DNA of 55,933 nucleotides from Clostridium psychrophilum (GTDB lineage: Bacteria > Bacillota > Clostridia > Clostridiales > Clostridiaceae), in contig NZ_JAHLEC010000016.1 of NCBI RefSeq assembly GCF_018861705.1, positions 1-55,933 of the forward strand, written 5' to 3'. The stretch's first letter is position 1. Each line of letters starts with the position of its first letter. The notes under the pieces are model-generated. The model was not told the DNA's origin. It did not search any database and saw only the letters and a list, made by a program, of their open reading frames with translations. This document shows, piece after piece, positions 29,367 to 36,626 of this stretch. A program made the position numbers and the translations under genes.

Positions 29367-29671
29367 CTCCCATACTGTATCAATTAGACATAAAACCTAA
29401 AATTTCTTCATCTAACTAATATATTCCATACTTCAAATATTATTATATACTATTTATTTATTTTAGTGAACATCTTTTTTATATAATTTTTATATAATTT
29501 TATTCATTCTAAAATTTAACATACCATAATATACTGCTATAATGACTATTTTAAGTGTTATGTTTACTTAAGTTGAAGTAATATGACATTAAAGGTTTAT
29601 TTCCAATTATAATTATATTATACATTATTGTTGTATTTTGTCTATAGAACCAATAAAAGATTATTTGGAAA
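29367..29671. other. Regulatory region before the flgB operon
   Basis: About 305 bases, very AT-rich, with no gene. It holds one convincing sigma-A promoter (29442-29470) for the leftward operon, and an ATGTTCACT word overlapping its -35 box that also occurs twice in the fliC leader. I looked for a c-di-GMP riboswitch, as found before flgB in Clostridioides difficile, and saw no such motif. Confidence 0.6.
29442..29470 (-). promoter_or_regulatory. Sigma-A promoter of the flgB operon
   Basis: On the minus strand TTCACT (29470-29465), a 17-base spacer and a perfect TATAAT (29447-29442), giving an expected start of transcription near 29435 and a leader of about 70 bases. The -35 box matches at four of six positions. 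Confidence 0.65.
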
Positions 29672-29718
29672 TAAAAAAAAGCAGATAAAATCTCAAGAAA
29701 CTGAGCTATTTATCTGCT
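29672..29718 (-). terminator. Terminator of the flagellin gene at 29.7-30.5 kb
   Basis: Stem 29680-29689 with 29709-29718, plus a 4-bp inner stem, followed on the minus strand by eight T. The stop codon of the flagellin lies inside the stem. Confidence 0.85.
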
Positions 29719-30540
29719 TCTAATATTGCTTAATATTTGTAATGCATCCTGTGGTAATTTATTTGATTGAACCATCATTGCAGTTCCTGCTTGTATGAGA
29801 ATATTATCCTTAGAATATTCTATCATTTCTCCAGCTAAATCTGCATCTCTTAAACCACTATCAGCAGATTCTAACTTCTCGGACAGCTCCATTGTTGAAT
29901 TGTAAGTACTTGTAAATCTATTCTCTAAAGCTCCATATTTACTTCTCGCAGAAGTAATTTCGCTAAGTGCTTTATCTACAATTTTTAGAGAATCATCTGT
30001 ATTATTTACATCTACGGTTGTAGTATTTAAATCTAATCCTGTTGTTGCCGTAGTTAAATCGAATACTGGTATATCAACTTTTTCTCCTTCATTAGCACCT
30101 ATAACCATTGGTATTGTATCGGGCTTACCACCAGCTAAAAGCTTAACTCCATTAAACTCAGTGTTATTTGTCATATCGTCTATTCCCTTTAAATTTTGGT
30201 TTATTTCAGTTTGAATATCATTTTTATCTGAATCTGTTGTAACTCCCCCCGCTTCTACCAATAATTCTCTAATTCTCTGTAGATTACTAGTTATACCATC
30301 AAGCCCACCTTCTGCAGTTTGAAGCATGCTAACTCCATCTTGAGTATTTTCCCCTGCCATTTGGAGCCCTCTTATTTGCATTCTAAATCTCTCACTCTGA
30401 GCAATACCAATAGGATCATCTTTTGCACTATTTATTTTAATACCTGAAGATATATTATTTAAGGCCCCACTTTGCTTAGTAAGATTTTGGGTATATGCTC
30501 TGTATATCTTTAAAGATGCTGAGCTTGTACTTATTATCAT
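29710..30540 (-). CDS. Divergent minor flagellin
   Basis: Flagellin-family protein of 276 aa with the conserved N-terminal coiled coil (ISSGIKINSAKDDPIGIAQS ... LRGLQ-like MQIRGLQMAGENTQDG) and C-terminal D0/D1 region (LESADSGLRDADLAGEMIEY ... AGTAMMVQSNKLPQDALQIL). It has only a short central D2 part. The N-terminus lacks the usual INHN start and the C-terminal residues differ from fliC, so it is likely a minor or special-position filament subunit. Preceded by ACGGAG. It sits beside flgB with its own terminator. Confidence 0.88.
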   Translation of the reverse strand: MIISTSSASLKIYRAYTQNLTKQSGALNNISSGIKINSAKDDPIGIAQSERFRMQIRGLQMAGENTQDGVSMLQTAEGGLDGITSNLQRIRELLVEAGGVTTDSDKNDIQTEINQNLKGIDDMTNNTEFNGVKLLAGGKPDTIPMVIGANEGEKVDIPVFDLTTATTGLDLNTTTVDVNNTDDSLKIVDKALSEITSARSKYGALENRFTSTYNSTMELSEKLESADSGLRDADLAGEMIEYSKDNILIQAGTAMMVQSNKLPQDALQILSNIRSR

Positions 30541-30569
30541 AAAATCAACTCCGTTAAAGTTTTTTAATT

Positions 30570-30595
30570 ATTATCTATTTAGACAGTTTGATTTA
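30570..30595 (-). promoter_or_regulatory. Weak sigma-28-like box before the minor flagellin
   Basis: TAAA (30595-30592), a 14-base spacer and TAGATAAT (30577-30570). This is like the better boxes before flgM and the second flagellin but one base short and lacking the C of CGATA. A degenerate sigma-28 promoter is possible. Confidence 0.3.
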
Positions 30596-30682
30596 CTCTC
30601 TCTCTTAATACTTCGTTTAAAGAGTTAATAACTTTATATAAATTTCTATAAATGTTTTTTGCCTTATAAAAAAATAAATTCT

Positions 30683-30743
30683 ACAACAAAATAAGCACCA
30701 GCAACTACTCCTTTAGTCACTAATGCTCATTCTAATATTTTTT
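30683..30743. repeat. Repeat R1, copy A (terminator-like)
   Basis: About 61 bp shared with 32458-32519 at roughly 80 percent identity (AAGCACCA ... CACTAATGCTCATTCTA). It forms an inverted repeat (AAGCAC with its partner near ATGCTCATT) and is followed on the plus strand by a T run. It lies at the 3' end of the small coiled-coil gene and may serve as its terminator. Confidence 0.7.
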
Positions 30744-30745
30744 TA

Positions 30746-30952
30746 TCATCCATTTATTTTATAGCCTTTAGTTTCGAAAACTTCATGCTTCAAATTTTCC
30801 TGCTCAGCTGATATAACATCAGTTTTATGTTCTAAAGCTCTCAATATTTGAGTATGTTCTTCCTGTGTTGTTTTAATTGATTTTATATCACCTTGCATTG
30901 ATTTCATGTCACTTTGCATTACTTTTAGAATATCTAATATTTCCTTATCCAT
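30746..30952 (-). CDS. Small coiled-coil protein of a common clostridial family
   Basis: A 68-aa soluble protein, nearly all amphipathic helix, with MQSDMKSMQGDIKSIK heptads followed by QEEHTQILRALEHKTDV, a sentence I recognise from small clostridial coiled-coil proteins of unknown function. The ATG at 30952 is chosen because AGGTGGTG lies just upstream; the frame is open for 15 more codons without a site. It lies between two flagellin genes, so a link to filament assembly is possible but unproved. Confidence 0.75.
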   Translation of the reverse strand: MDKEILDILKVMQSDMKSMQGDIKSIKTTQEEHTQILRALEHKTDVISAEQENLKHEVFETKGYKING

Positions 30953-31051
30953 AAATTCACCACCTAGACCTTTTTCTATTATTATATCATATCCCAAGTA
31001 AGGTTAAAATAATAAATTGTATTTTTCAAAATCATTTTTATTTACCTAATA

Positions 31052-31076
31052 TGACATAAACCACCAGATAGCAGGT
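31052..31076. repeat. Repeat R2, copy A
   Basis: A 25-bp element that recurs at 35685-35709 with one mismatch. Both copies lie 30-55 bases after the stop codon of a small gene on the minus strand (yjfB here). The centre reads ACCACCAGATAGCAGGT. Confidence 0.75.
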
Positions 31077-31107
31077 TATATAATGAGAAAATTATTTTCA
31101 TCTACTC

Positions 31108-31287
31108 CTATGCCCAGACATCCAAATGCTGTCCTACATTAGGCTCTACTGCAACATTCTTCATCATTTCTGTCATTTGACTTGAAGTTTTCTTACCAGT
31201 ATCCATTGCAATCTTCATCACTGATACACCAGCTGACTGTTGTACTCTTGCTTGACTCATTATCATTGATAGTGCACCTATATCCAT
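31108..31287 (-). CDS. yjfB: YjfB-family putative motility protein
   Basis: A 59-aa protein matching the YjfB motility family from end to end: MDIGALSMIMSQARVQQSAG, then SVMKIAMDTGKK, then a terminal VEPNVGQHLDV. Members occur beside flagellin genes; the molecular role is unknown. The ATG at 31287 has GAGGGGGC upstream. A paralogous N-terminus occurs at 32.9 kb fused to a coiled coil. Confidence 0.88.
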   Translation of the reverse strand: MDIGALSMIMSQARVQQSAGVSVMKIAMDTGKKTSSQMTEMMKNVAVEPNVGQHLDVWA

Positions 31288-31326
31288 CTTTTGCCCCCTC
31301 TTTATTTCCATATTATTCATTATTGC

Positions 31327-31352
31327 AAATCCCCAAAATTCACACCCCTGAG
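31327..31352. repeat. Repeat R3, diverged copy C
   Basis: About 26 bp resembling the start of R3 copies at 33011 and 35981 (CCAAAATTCACACCCCTG here; CCAAATTTCACACCC there). It lies just upstream of yjfB in reading direction, as the other copies lie upstream of small genes. Confidence 0.5.
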
Positions 31353-31363
31353 ATACGAATATT

Positions 31364-32179
31364 CTATTTTAATAATTCCATTACTGATTCTGGTGATTGA
31401 TTTGACTGAGCAAGAATTGCTTGTGTAGCTTGAGTTATTATATTCCTTTGCGCAAGGTCTAAAGACTCCTTAGCCAAATCAGCATCTTCGATTCTTGAAT
31501 TACTGGAAGTCAAATTTTGTTCATACTCCGCAAGTTTTCCACTAAAATATTGAAGACCTTCTTCAATAGAACCAGCTTCTCCCACATAAGATGCTACTTT
31601 TTTTATAGCAGTGTCTACTTTATCTAAAGCTTCAACTGCATTTCCTCTCGTACTTACATTAATTCCGCCTAACCCAATGTCGAAAACTTTTACCTCAAAT
31701 GACTCTATTTTAAATGCATCACCAGCATTTGCTCCTGATTGTATATATATAGTTTGCTTAGGTGGAATTAAAAGTTTTTTCCCATTATACTCCGTACCGT
31801 CAGCTACACTATCAATATCTTCTAATATTTGATCAATCTCATTTTGCATAGCTTCTCTATCCTCAGTTCCAGAAGTATCACTAGCTCCTTTAAGTGAAAG
31901 CTCCCTTAACCTTATTAAGCTATTATCTGAAATTAAATTTAAAGAATTGCTCATTTCTGTAGATAAGTGTATTCCTTCCTGAACATTTATCTGAGCTCTT
32001 GCCAATCCTCTTATTTGGGCTTTTAATTTTGTAGAAATACTACTTCCAGCGGCATCATCACTAGCACTATTAATCTTTAAACCTGATGAAATCTTTTTCA
32101 TTGATGTTAATAAACTCTTTTCATTTTTAAGTAATTTATTTGTAACTTTCATCCTGTTTATATTATGAGTTATTACCAT
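31364..32179 (-). CDS. Second flagellin
   Basis: Flagellin of 271 aa with a standard N-terminus (MVITHNINRMKVTNKL ... ISSGLKINSASDDAAGS ... IRGLARAQINVQEG) and C-terminus (NSRIEDADLAKESLDLAQRN ... QATQAILAQSNQSPESVMEL). The middle is short, so it lacks a large exposed D2/D3 domain. It has its own sigma-28 box (32248-32274) and a GGAG site. Probably lysine-methylated by FliB from the same island, which is inference. Confidence 0.92.
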   Translation of the reverse strand: MVITHNINRMKVTNKLLKNEKSLLTSMKKISSGLKINSASDDAAGSSISTKLKAQIRGLARAQINVQEGIHLSTEMSNSLNLISDNSLIRLRELSLKGASDTSGTEDREAMQNEIDQILEDIDSVADGTEYNGKKLLIPPKQTIYIQSGANAGDAFKIESFEVKVFDIGLGGINVSTRGNAVEALDKVDTAIKKVASYVGEAGSIEEGLQYFSGKLAEYEQNLTSSNSRIEDADLAKESLDLAQRNIITQATQAILAQSNQSPESVMELLK

Positions 32180-32501
32180 ACCACATCGCTCCTAACTATC
32201 AATACAAATGACCCTTGTATATTGATTTAATACAACTTCTTCTCTATTTATCGTAATTAAATTAAATAACTTAAGTATAATTTTTAGAAATTTCCAAGAT
32301 ATACTCTTTATTCTTTGTTTCGTTGCATAATCCAAAAATCAAATAAAAGTATTAAAGTTAATACAGCTATTCATACCAATATTAAGAATTGTTTTAATGT
32401 TAATTTCAAATTAAAAGGAAATCAAGCTGGATCTAAACTGGTACCTATAGACTAGACACAACAAAATGAGCACCAACAGCTATTTCTATAGCCACTAATG
32501 C
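32180..32501. other. Non-coding region before the second flagellin
   Basis: About 320 bases with no gene. The part next to the flagellin is its leader with a sigma-28 box; the far end is repeat R1 copy B, which overlaps the 3' end of the next gene. Nothing else recognised. Confidence 0.6.
32248..32274 (-). promoter_or_regulatory. Sigma-28 promoter of the second flagellin
   Basis: On the minus strand TTAA (32274-32271), 15 bases, TACGATAA (32255-32248). The -10 box is identical to that before flgM. The flagellin ATG is about 70 bases downstream. Confidence 0.75.
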
Positions 32502-32519
32502 TCATTCTAGTTTTTTTCC
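32458..32519. repeat. Repeat R1, copy B (terminator-like)
   Basis: Second copy of the 61-bp element of 30683-30743. Inverted repeat TGAGCACC ... GCTCATT with an inner GGCTAT/ATAGCT stem. The stop codon of the upstream yjfB-coiled-coil gene lies within it, so the last codons of that gene are made of repeat sequence. Confidence 0.7.
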
Positions 32520-32939
32520 ATCTTTTGTTCTTCTACTTTCACTATCTATTGTGCTAACCTGTGCTGCTAAATTGTCTAACCTATCATTCAACTTTTTTAG
32601 GTCTTGTGGAGTAACAGCGACTTGTTTACCTTGTTCCGATATCTCTCTCATTTGTAACAGCTTTGCTTCTTTGACATTAAGCATCTTCTGTCTGTCCTGA
32701 GCCCACTTCAGTTCCTGTTGTAACTGTTTATTTAATTCTTCCTTCTTATCCATCTGGTTATCTGCAATTACATCTAAGTTCTGTCCTACATTCGGGTCTA
32801 TTTCAACATTATGTATCTTTTCTATCAATTTGATATCGTTTCCTTTCCCTATATCCATAGTTTTCTTCATTACTACTATGTGAGAATGTTGTTGAAGCTT
32901 TTCTTGACTTTCTACCATTGATAGTGCCGCTATGTCCAT
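32502..32939 (-). CDS. YjfB-like domain fused to a coiled coil
   Basis: A 145-aa protein. Residues 1-58 are a diverged YjfB unit (MDIAALSMVESQEKLQQH ... DPNVGQNLDV). Residues 60-140 are a charged coiled coil (QLQQELKWAQDRQKMLNVKE, LKKLNDRLDNLAAQVS). A plain YjfB gene lies at 31.1 kb, so this is a paralogue with an added tail. Its last codons coincide with terminator-like repeat R1, whose other copy follows the small coiled-coil gene, hinting that the tail was gained by recombination there. Preceded by AGGAGGTAG. Function unknown; flagellar context. Confidence 0.75.
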   Translation of the reverse strand: MDIAALSMVESQEKLQQHSHIVVMKKTMDIGKGNDIKLIEKIHNVEIDPNVGQNLDVIADNQMDKKEELNKQLQQELKWAQDRQKMLNVKEAKLLQMREISEQGKQVAVTPQDLKKLNDRLDNLAAQVSTIDSESRRTKDGKKLE

Positions 32940-33010
32940 ATGACTACCTCCTATTTACTATTTTTATCAAGTCACAGTTACCCTACAGGAAATGAAATTA
33001 ACGATAGTGA

Positions 33011-33062
33011 ATTTCCAAATTTCACACCCAAGGGTACTTGGCGTACCATCGGTACGCCTGGC
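33011..33062. repeat. Repeat R3, copy A, with palindromic core
   Basis: About 52 bp shared with 35981-36036. It begins ATTTCCAAATTTCACACCC and holds a perfect 8-bp inverted repeat GGCGTACC-ATC-GGTACGCC. It lies between the 122-aa gene and the yjfB-coiled-coil gene. No T run follows, so it is not a standard terminator. Confidence 0.75.
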
Positions 33063-33069
33063 TAATCAT

Positions 33070-33438
33070 TTATGAAACTACATATGGTCTTAATACTCTC
33101 TCTAACTCTTGTTTCCACTTCCTAAAGACTGGTAAAATTCTTTCTTCCATCTGCCTTTCTAAGTATACTTCTCTTTTAACCTCATAGATTGCTATAAAAT
33201 TTCCGATATTTTCTTTTAGGGTAACTCCTATAATTTCTATGTTATTTTCTTTTAATTGAGGAATCATTGGCTCAATGACATTTTCTATGCTCATAATACC
33301 TATCATTGAATCTTGTAATAATCCTAATGCTTCTTCGTAACGCAATTCAGATAATTGCCTTTTTATGTGACATAATCCATCTTCTATGGTCGATAGCAAT
33401 TGTAATATATTATAAATTACTTCTATGTAGTTATCCAT
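33070..33438 (-). CDS. Unknown helical protein next to fliB (122 aa)
   Basis: I do not recognise the family. The sequence is almost all helix, with a hydrophobic heptad N-half (YNILQLLSTIEDGLCHIKRQ) and an acidic, Glu-rich middle that suggests a chaperone-like four-helix bundle. It follows fliB by 15 bases in the same direction, with AAGAGGAGTG upstream, so they are likely cotranscribed. A role as a FliS-like or FliT-like partner of a flagellin is conceivable, from shape and place only. Confidence 0.72.
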   Translation of the reverse strand: MDNYIEVIYNILQLLSTIEDGLCHIKRQLSELRYEEALGLLQDSMIGIMSIENVIEPMIPQLKENNIEIIGVTLKENIGNFIAIYEVKREVYLERQMEERILPVFRKWKQELERVLRPYVVS

Positions 33439-33453
33439 TTACAGACACTCCTC

Positions 33454-34695
33454 TTAATTTTTCACAAGAATAGTCATGTAGGCTAGGCTGTCATATCCGT
33501 TGTCTTTTAAAAGCTTTATAATTCCCTGAATATACTTCTCATTGTGCAATACTACCTTAGAGAATGATTGTATTAATTTCAACGTAAGATAATCATTTAA
33601 TCCCTTATGATATCCTGCCATTCCAATTAGATGTAATTTCACCATGCTGTAAATAACACATAGAAAGATATAAGAATCCCACATGGTTTTATAAGAACCA
33701 AAGGGCATCATTTCTTTAAAGTATTCATTTACTAAGTAATTTTCTAATATATATTCTTTTTCTTCTAAATATGGTGCAAGATACTCTTTGTAACTATTAT
33801 CATATTTTTCTATAACAGTTTCAAGTTTCTCTCCCGTTTTATATCCTATTCCCAATAAAGTCTCCTTTAAACATTCTAAATACCTATTACTTGTAATTCC
33901 TTGCATCACTTTCTCATCAGTCATTTCTTTAGCTAATCTCATCTGAATCTGAGTATTTGAAGGTACTTTTTTTAGTTCCTCTTTAAAAGTTTCTGCTTCA
34001 ATCATACTATCCATAGTTTCTAACATAGCTGGTAAATCCTTAATCCTTTTTTCACTATAAATTACTTCTATTTTCTTATAGACAATACCTAAAATGATTA
34101 GTCTTTCTCCTAGGCTATACCTTTTGTTTTGAAGTAGACTTAAGCTAAATATTCTTATATCCCAAAAATATCTTTGTGGCTTAGTAGCAAAAAGATGACC
34201 TTCTGTATCAAAATTACTGTGAAGCTTAACTTTAGTATTACCATCTTCTTCGATATGTTCAAAAGCTATTCCATTTGGATTGAGTAAAGCAATTCTAGCT
34301 ACTTGAGGACAGGACATGGTAGCACTTCGCTCATACTTTCCGTCAATTTTTCTAACATATCTTGGATAAAACGTACAGGTATCAGAAAGATACTTTTCTC
34401 CTACATTAATATATACTTTACATAAATTTTCTTTATTCAAAAATGGACATCTACCAGTTGATTCCATTTTAATCTTTCCATAAGATCCATCACTTTTTTG
34501 GCTATGTTTACGATTTACCATTTTTCCAATAGTAGTCTTTAATTCATTATTATTGATTTTCTTATATTCTAAATAGGTTTTCTTATCTAAATCTACCCTC
34601 CAGCCAATACAGCAACTGTCTTCACAATCTGGACCAATACAACTGAAGTTTTTCATGTATTCTGGTTGTAGAACTATTCTTTTTCTTTCTGACAT
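33454..34695 (-). CDS. fliB: Flagellin lysine-N-methylase FliB
   Basis: Enzyme that methylates lysine side chains of flagellin, 413 aa. The N-terminal Cys-rich cluster typical of FliB is plain: CIGPDCEDSCCIGW near residue 15, then CPFL, CKVY, CTFYPR and CPQ, a pattern suited to an iron-sulfur or metal site. The C-terminal half is helical. The ATG at 34695 has AAAGGAGG upstream; the frame is open for 14 more codons that include that site. It lies among three flagellin genes, its likely substrates. Confidence 0.9.
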   Translation of the reverse strand: MSERKRIVLQPEYMKNFSCIGPDCEDSCCIGWRVDLDKKTYLEYKKINNNELKTTIGKMVNRKHSQKSDGSYGKIKMESTGRCPFLNKENLCKVYINVGEKYLSDTCTFYPRYVRKIDGKYERSATMSCPQVARIALLNPNGIAFEHIEEDGNTKVKLHSNFDTEGHLFATKPQRYFWDIRIFSLSLLQNKRYSLGERLIILGIVYKKIEVIYSEKRIKDLPAMLETMDSMIEAETFKEELKKVPSNTQIQMRLAKEMTDEKVMQGITSNRYLECLKETLLGIGYKTGEKLETVIEKYDNSYKEYLAPYLEEKEYILENYLVNEYFKEMMPFGSYKTMWDSYIFLCVIYSMVKLHLIGMAGYHKGLNDYLTLKLIQSFSKVVLHNEKYIQGIIKLLKDNGYDSLAYMTILVKN

Positions 34696-34772
34696 TAAGC
34701 AGCCTCCTTTATTTTTATTTGTTTTCATTAAAAACACCCCAGCAATTTATAAGATATGCCCTGAAATAAGGT

Positions 34773-34809
34773 TCTCAAATCGATTATTAGAACGTTTTGA
34801 GAGTGTCAA
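34773..34809 (-). promoter_or_regulatory. Possible promoter/operator before fliB
   Basis: A perfect TTGACA on the minus strand (34809-34804) is followed by a 10-bp inverted repeat with one mismatch (34793-34802 with 34773-34782, spaced 10). The -10 box at the right distance is poor (AATAAT or TAATCG). A repressor or activator site overlapping the fliB promoter would fit. Confidence 0.4.
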
Positions 34810-34859
34810 GTTTTTTGATTTTTAACAAATATTTATTTTCCGTTTTGTGTATTCTTAAT

Positions 34860-35552
34860 TTAATGGCATTGACCGAGACGCCTTGCTACCCGCTCCTCTT
34901 TGCCATTTGGATCATCATCTATATCATGACAATAATTCTTTATTTCTACACCTTCCTTAAGGTTTCCATCTTTGTATACACAGAGGAAATCTTCTATATA
35001 ACATGCCTTCAATTTTAATAATTCATCATTTACAATATCACGCATATCGATGGAACGTTCATCTAATATATTACCTTTTTTTAGTTGTAATTTCAGTAAA
35101 TATTTTAATCCAACTTCTGCTCCAGAGTGAATAAAAACCCTGTTTTTCGGCAAAATTTCAAAATATGCTCCTATTCTAAGAGCTGTATCATATAAAAATA
35201 ATGGACCAACACCATTAATCTTGTTTTCTCCTAAATATATTTCATCAGCAATATATTCATACAATTCTTCAAAGGTACACTTATTATTTTTTTTAGATAA
35301 TAACTTATCTTTTATCGAACTTAGTTTACCATATAACGAATCTAGCGTTTTCTCAGTTCTACGCATCTGATGCCTTTGTTTTTTATCGAATTTTCTTTCT
35401 TCGATTCTCGAACTTGGATTAGAACTTGTTAATGCAAAAGATACATTTTTAATTAGTTCATCATAACTTAACTCTGAATAGCATTTTAAATCCTGCTGAA
35501 GCCCTTTTAAAAAATATTTTTTATATTGATTAACTAATAATGTAATTTCCAT
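34860..35552 (-). CDS. Unknown protein (230 aa) upstream of fliB
   Basis: I do not recognise a named family. The N-half is basic and helical (KKQRHQMRRTEKTLDSL). The C-half has GVGPLFLYDTALRIGAYF, which looks like a helix-hairpin-helix followed by a helix as in DNA-glycosylase-like folds, then a conserved-looking VFIHSGAEVGLKYLL and a Cys/His-bearing end. The ATG at 35552 has GGAGG 5 bases upstream. It is separated from fliB by a promoter-like region, so it is perhaps not flagellar and may be an insertion into the island. Confidence 0.68.
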   Translation of the reverse strand: MEITLLVNQYKKYFLKGLQQDLKCYSELSYDELIKNVSFALTSSNPSSRIEERKFDKKQRHQMRRTEKTLDSLYGKLSSIKDKLLSKKNNKCTFEELYEYIADEIYLGENKINGVGPLFLYDTALRIGAYFEILPKNRVFIHSGAEVGLKYLLKLQLKKGNILDERSIDMRDIVNDELLKLKACYIEDFLCVYKDGNLKEGVEIKNYCHDIDDDPNGKEERVARRLGQCH

Positions 35553-35684
35553 TTTTACCTCCATATACTCTGTTATCGTCAGAATACTAAGCTTGACTCC
35601 GACCTAATCCTTTTGTTTTTAATGTTTTATTATGAAAGACTACCATCAAAACACCTCTACTATGGAATACACTGCTACATTCTC

Positions 35685-35709
35685 TGACACAAACCACCAG
35701 ATAGCAGGT
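35685..35709. repeat. Repeat R2, copy B
   Basis: A 25-bp partner of 31052-31076, differing at one base. It lies about 30 bases after the stop of the 48-aa gene. Confidence 0.75.
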
Positions 35710-35739
35710 ATCATTGCGAAGGAAGAATTACTAGACTTG

Positions 35740-35886
35740 CTATTTTTCTTTTTCTGTCCTTATAGTTCCTATTTTTTTATCACTTCTTGTATCTCTACCA
35801 TCATTATTTCTAATTGTACCATCTGGCAATCCGTGCTTCTTTTCAAATGTTCCAACAGTACAATCACTTCTTGTCTTTCTTGTCAT
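35740..35886 (-). CDS. 48-aa basic protein with internal TRSD repeats
   Basis: A short gene with a strong GGAGGGG site placed 6 bases before the ATG at 35886. The product is hydrophilic and contains two copies of a short motif, TRSDxxxGT (residues 5-13 and 33-41), separated by KKHGLPDGTIRNNDGRD. Small clostridial proteins with such TRSD...GT repeats exist to my memory, but I know no function. It is flanked by repeats R3 upstream and R2 downstream. Confidence 0.7.
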   Translation of the reverse strand: MTRKTRSDCTVGTFEKKHGLPDGTIRNNDGRDTRSDKKIGTIRTEKEK

Positions 35887-35980
35887 AACAATCCCCTCCA
35901 AATTACTTTAGTTTAAAATTATTTATATGATATTATCTTAAATAATTACTTGAATTTTTTTAATTATTTCCCCAATGTAG

Positions 35981-36036
35981 ATTTCCAAATTTCACACCCC
36001 TACGGTACTTGGCGGACCAACGGGACGCCTTGCTAA
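35981..36036. repeat. Repeat R3, copy B
   Basis: Shares ATTTCCAAATTTCACACCC and the following GGTACTTGGCG with 33011-33062. The palindromic core is degraded here (GGCGGACC-AAC-GGGACGCC). Just beyond it, GAACGAAGTGAATACG recalls the large palindrome at 38.9-39.05 kb. Confidence 0.7.
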
Positions 36037-36090
36037 ATGTATGAACGAAGTGAATACGTTTATTAGTTGCTAACTTTTTGAATATATAAA

Positions 36091-36327
36091 TTATAAAAAA
36101 TCAAGCTTTCCTTCAACCCATCTAATAGAGATTTCATCAATTCTGTTTACCGTAAAAACCTTACCATCTTTAAAATAAACTTCAATTTGAGGAAAATAAT
36201 TATCTATAGCCTTATAGTAATCAACTGCCTCTTCATCAATGGAATTATAATTAACACCACATTGTTAACTATATTCTTTTAAAAACTTATCATAGGCATC
36301 TTCATGATATTTAGTGATTTTTTTCAT
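36091..36327 (-). pseudogene. Small gene interrupted by an in-frame stop
   Basis: From an ATG at 36327 a 78-codon frame reads sensibly through to a stop at 36091 except for one TAA (36067 + 198, i.e. 36267-36265) after codon 20. The second part (DEEAVDYYKAIDNYFPQIEV ... DGKVFTVNRIDEISIRWVEG) looks like a real folded domain. No good ribosome site precedes the ATG. Family unknown. Confidence 0.55.
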
Positions 36328-36379
36328 ATAAATATCTTCTTTCAATATATGTAATATATTACATATAAATCAATCTATT

Positions 36380-36578
36380 TTATTCAACTAAAGTAAAAAT
36401 CTCAATATTGTTCATAACAGATAAAGTTACTTCAGGCATATTATTTTCATATTGAATTTGATAATTTCCAGTTGATAAGTGTTTCCATACATATCTAAGA
36501 ATTTCTCCTTTTAAGTTAGAATAATTTTTTTACCACCTTCCAATTTCTCTATTTTGCTATTATTTTCTTTGTTCGCAT
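36380..36578 (-). pseudogene. Frame-shifted small gene remnant
   Basis: A GGGAGGG site precedes the ATG at 36578, but that frame stops after nine codons. Two other frames together give a plausible protein: one ends in KIEKLEGGKK at a run of seven A, and the next continues LKGEILRYVWKHLS ... MPEVTLSVMNNIEIF to a stop at 36380. One extra A in the run would join them. So the gene carries at least one, probably two, frameshifts. Family unknown. Confidence 0.5.
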
Positions 36579-36626
36579 ATATACCCTCCCTTTATTGTTC
36601 TTTCCAAGTCTTTATTAACTAATTGG

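Larger units (their letters stand above)
35887..36626. other. Degenerate region between small genes
   Basis: About 740 bases with no intact gene. It contains repeat R3 copy B (35981-36036), an interrupted frame (36091-36327), a 22-bp perfect palindrome of AT-rich sequence (36346-36367), and a frame-shifted gene remnant (36380-36578). Reads as decayed accessory genes. Confidence 0.6.

Noticed and set aside
29367-29671. Possible c-di-GMP riboswitch before flgB
   Set aside because: None of the conserved sequence of the c-di-GMP-I or -II aptamers is visible; only a sigma-A promoter and AT-rich DNA.
33011-33062. R3 palindrome as a Rho-independent terminator
   Set aside because: The stem is good but no T run follows on either strand; treated as a repeat element instead.
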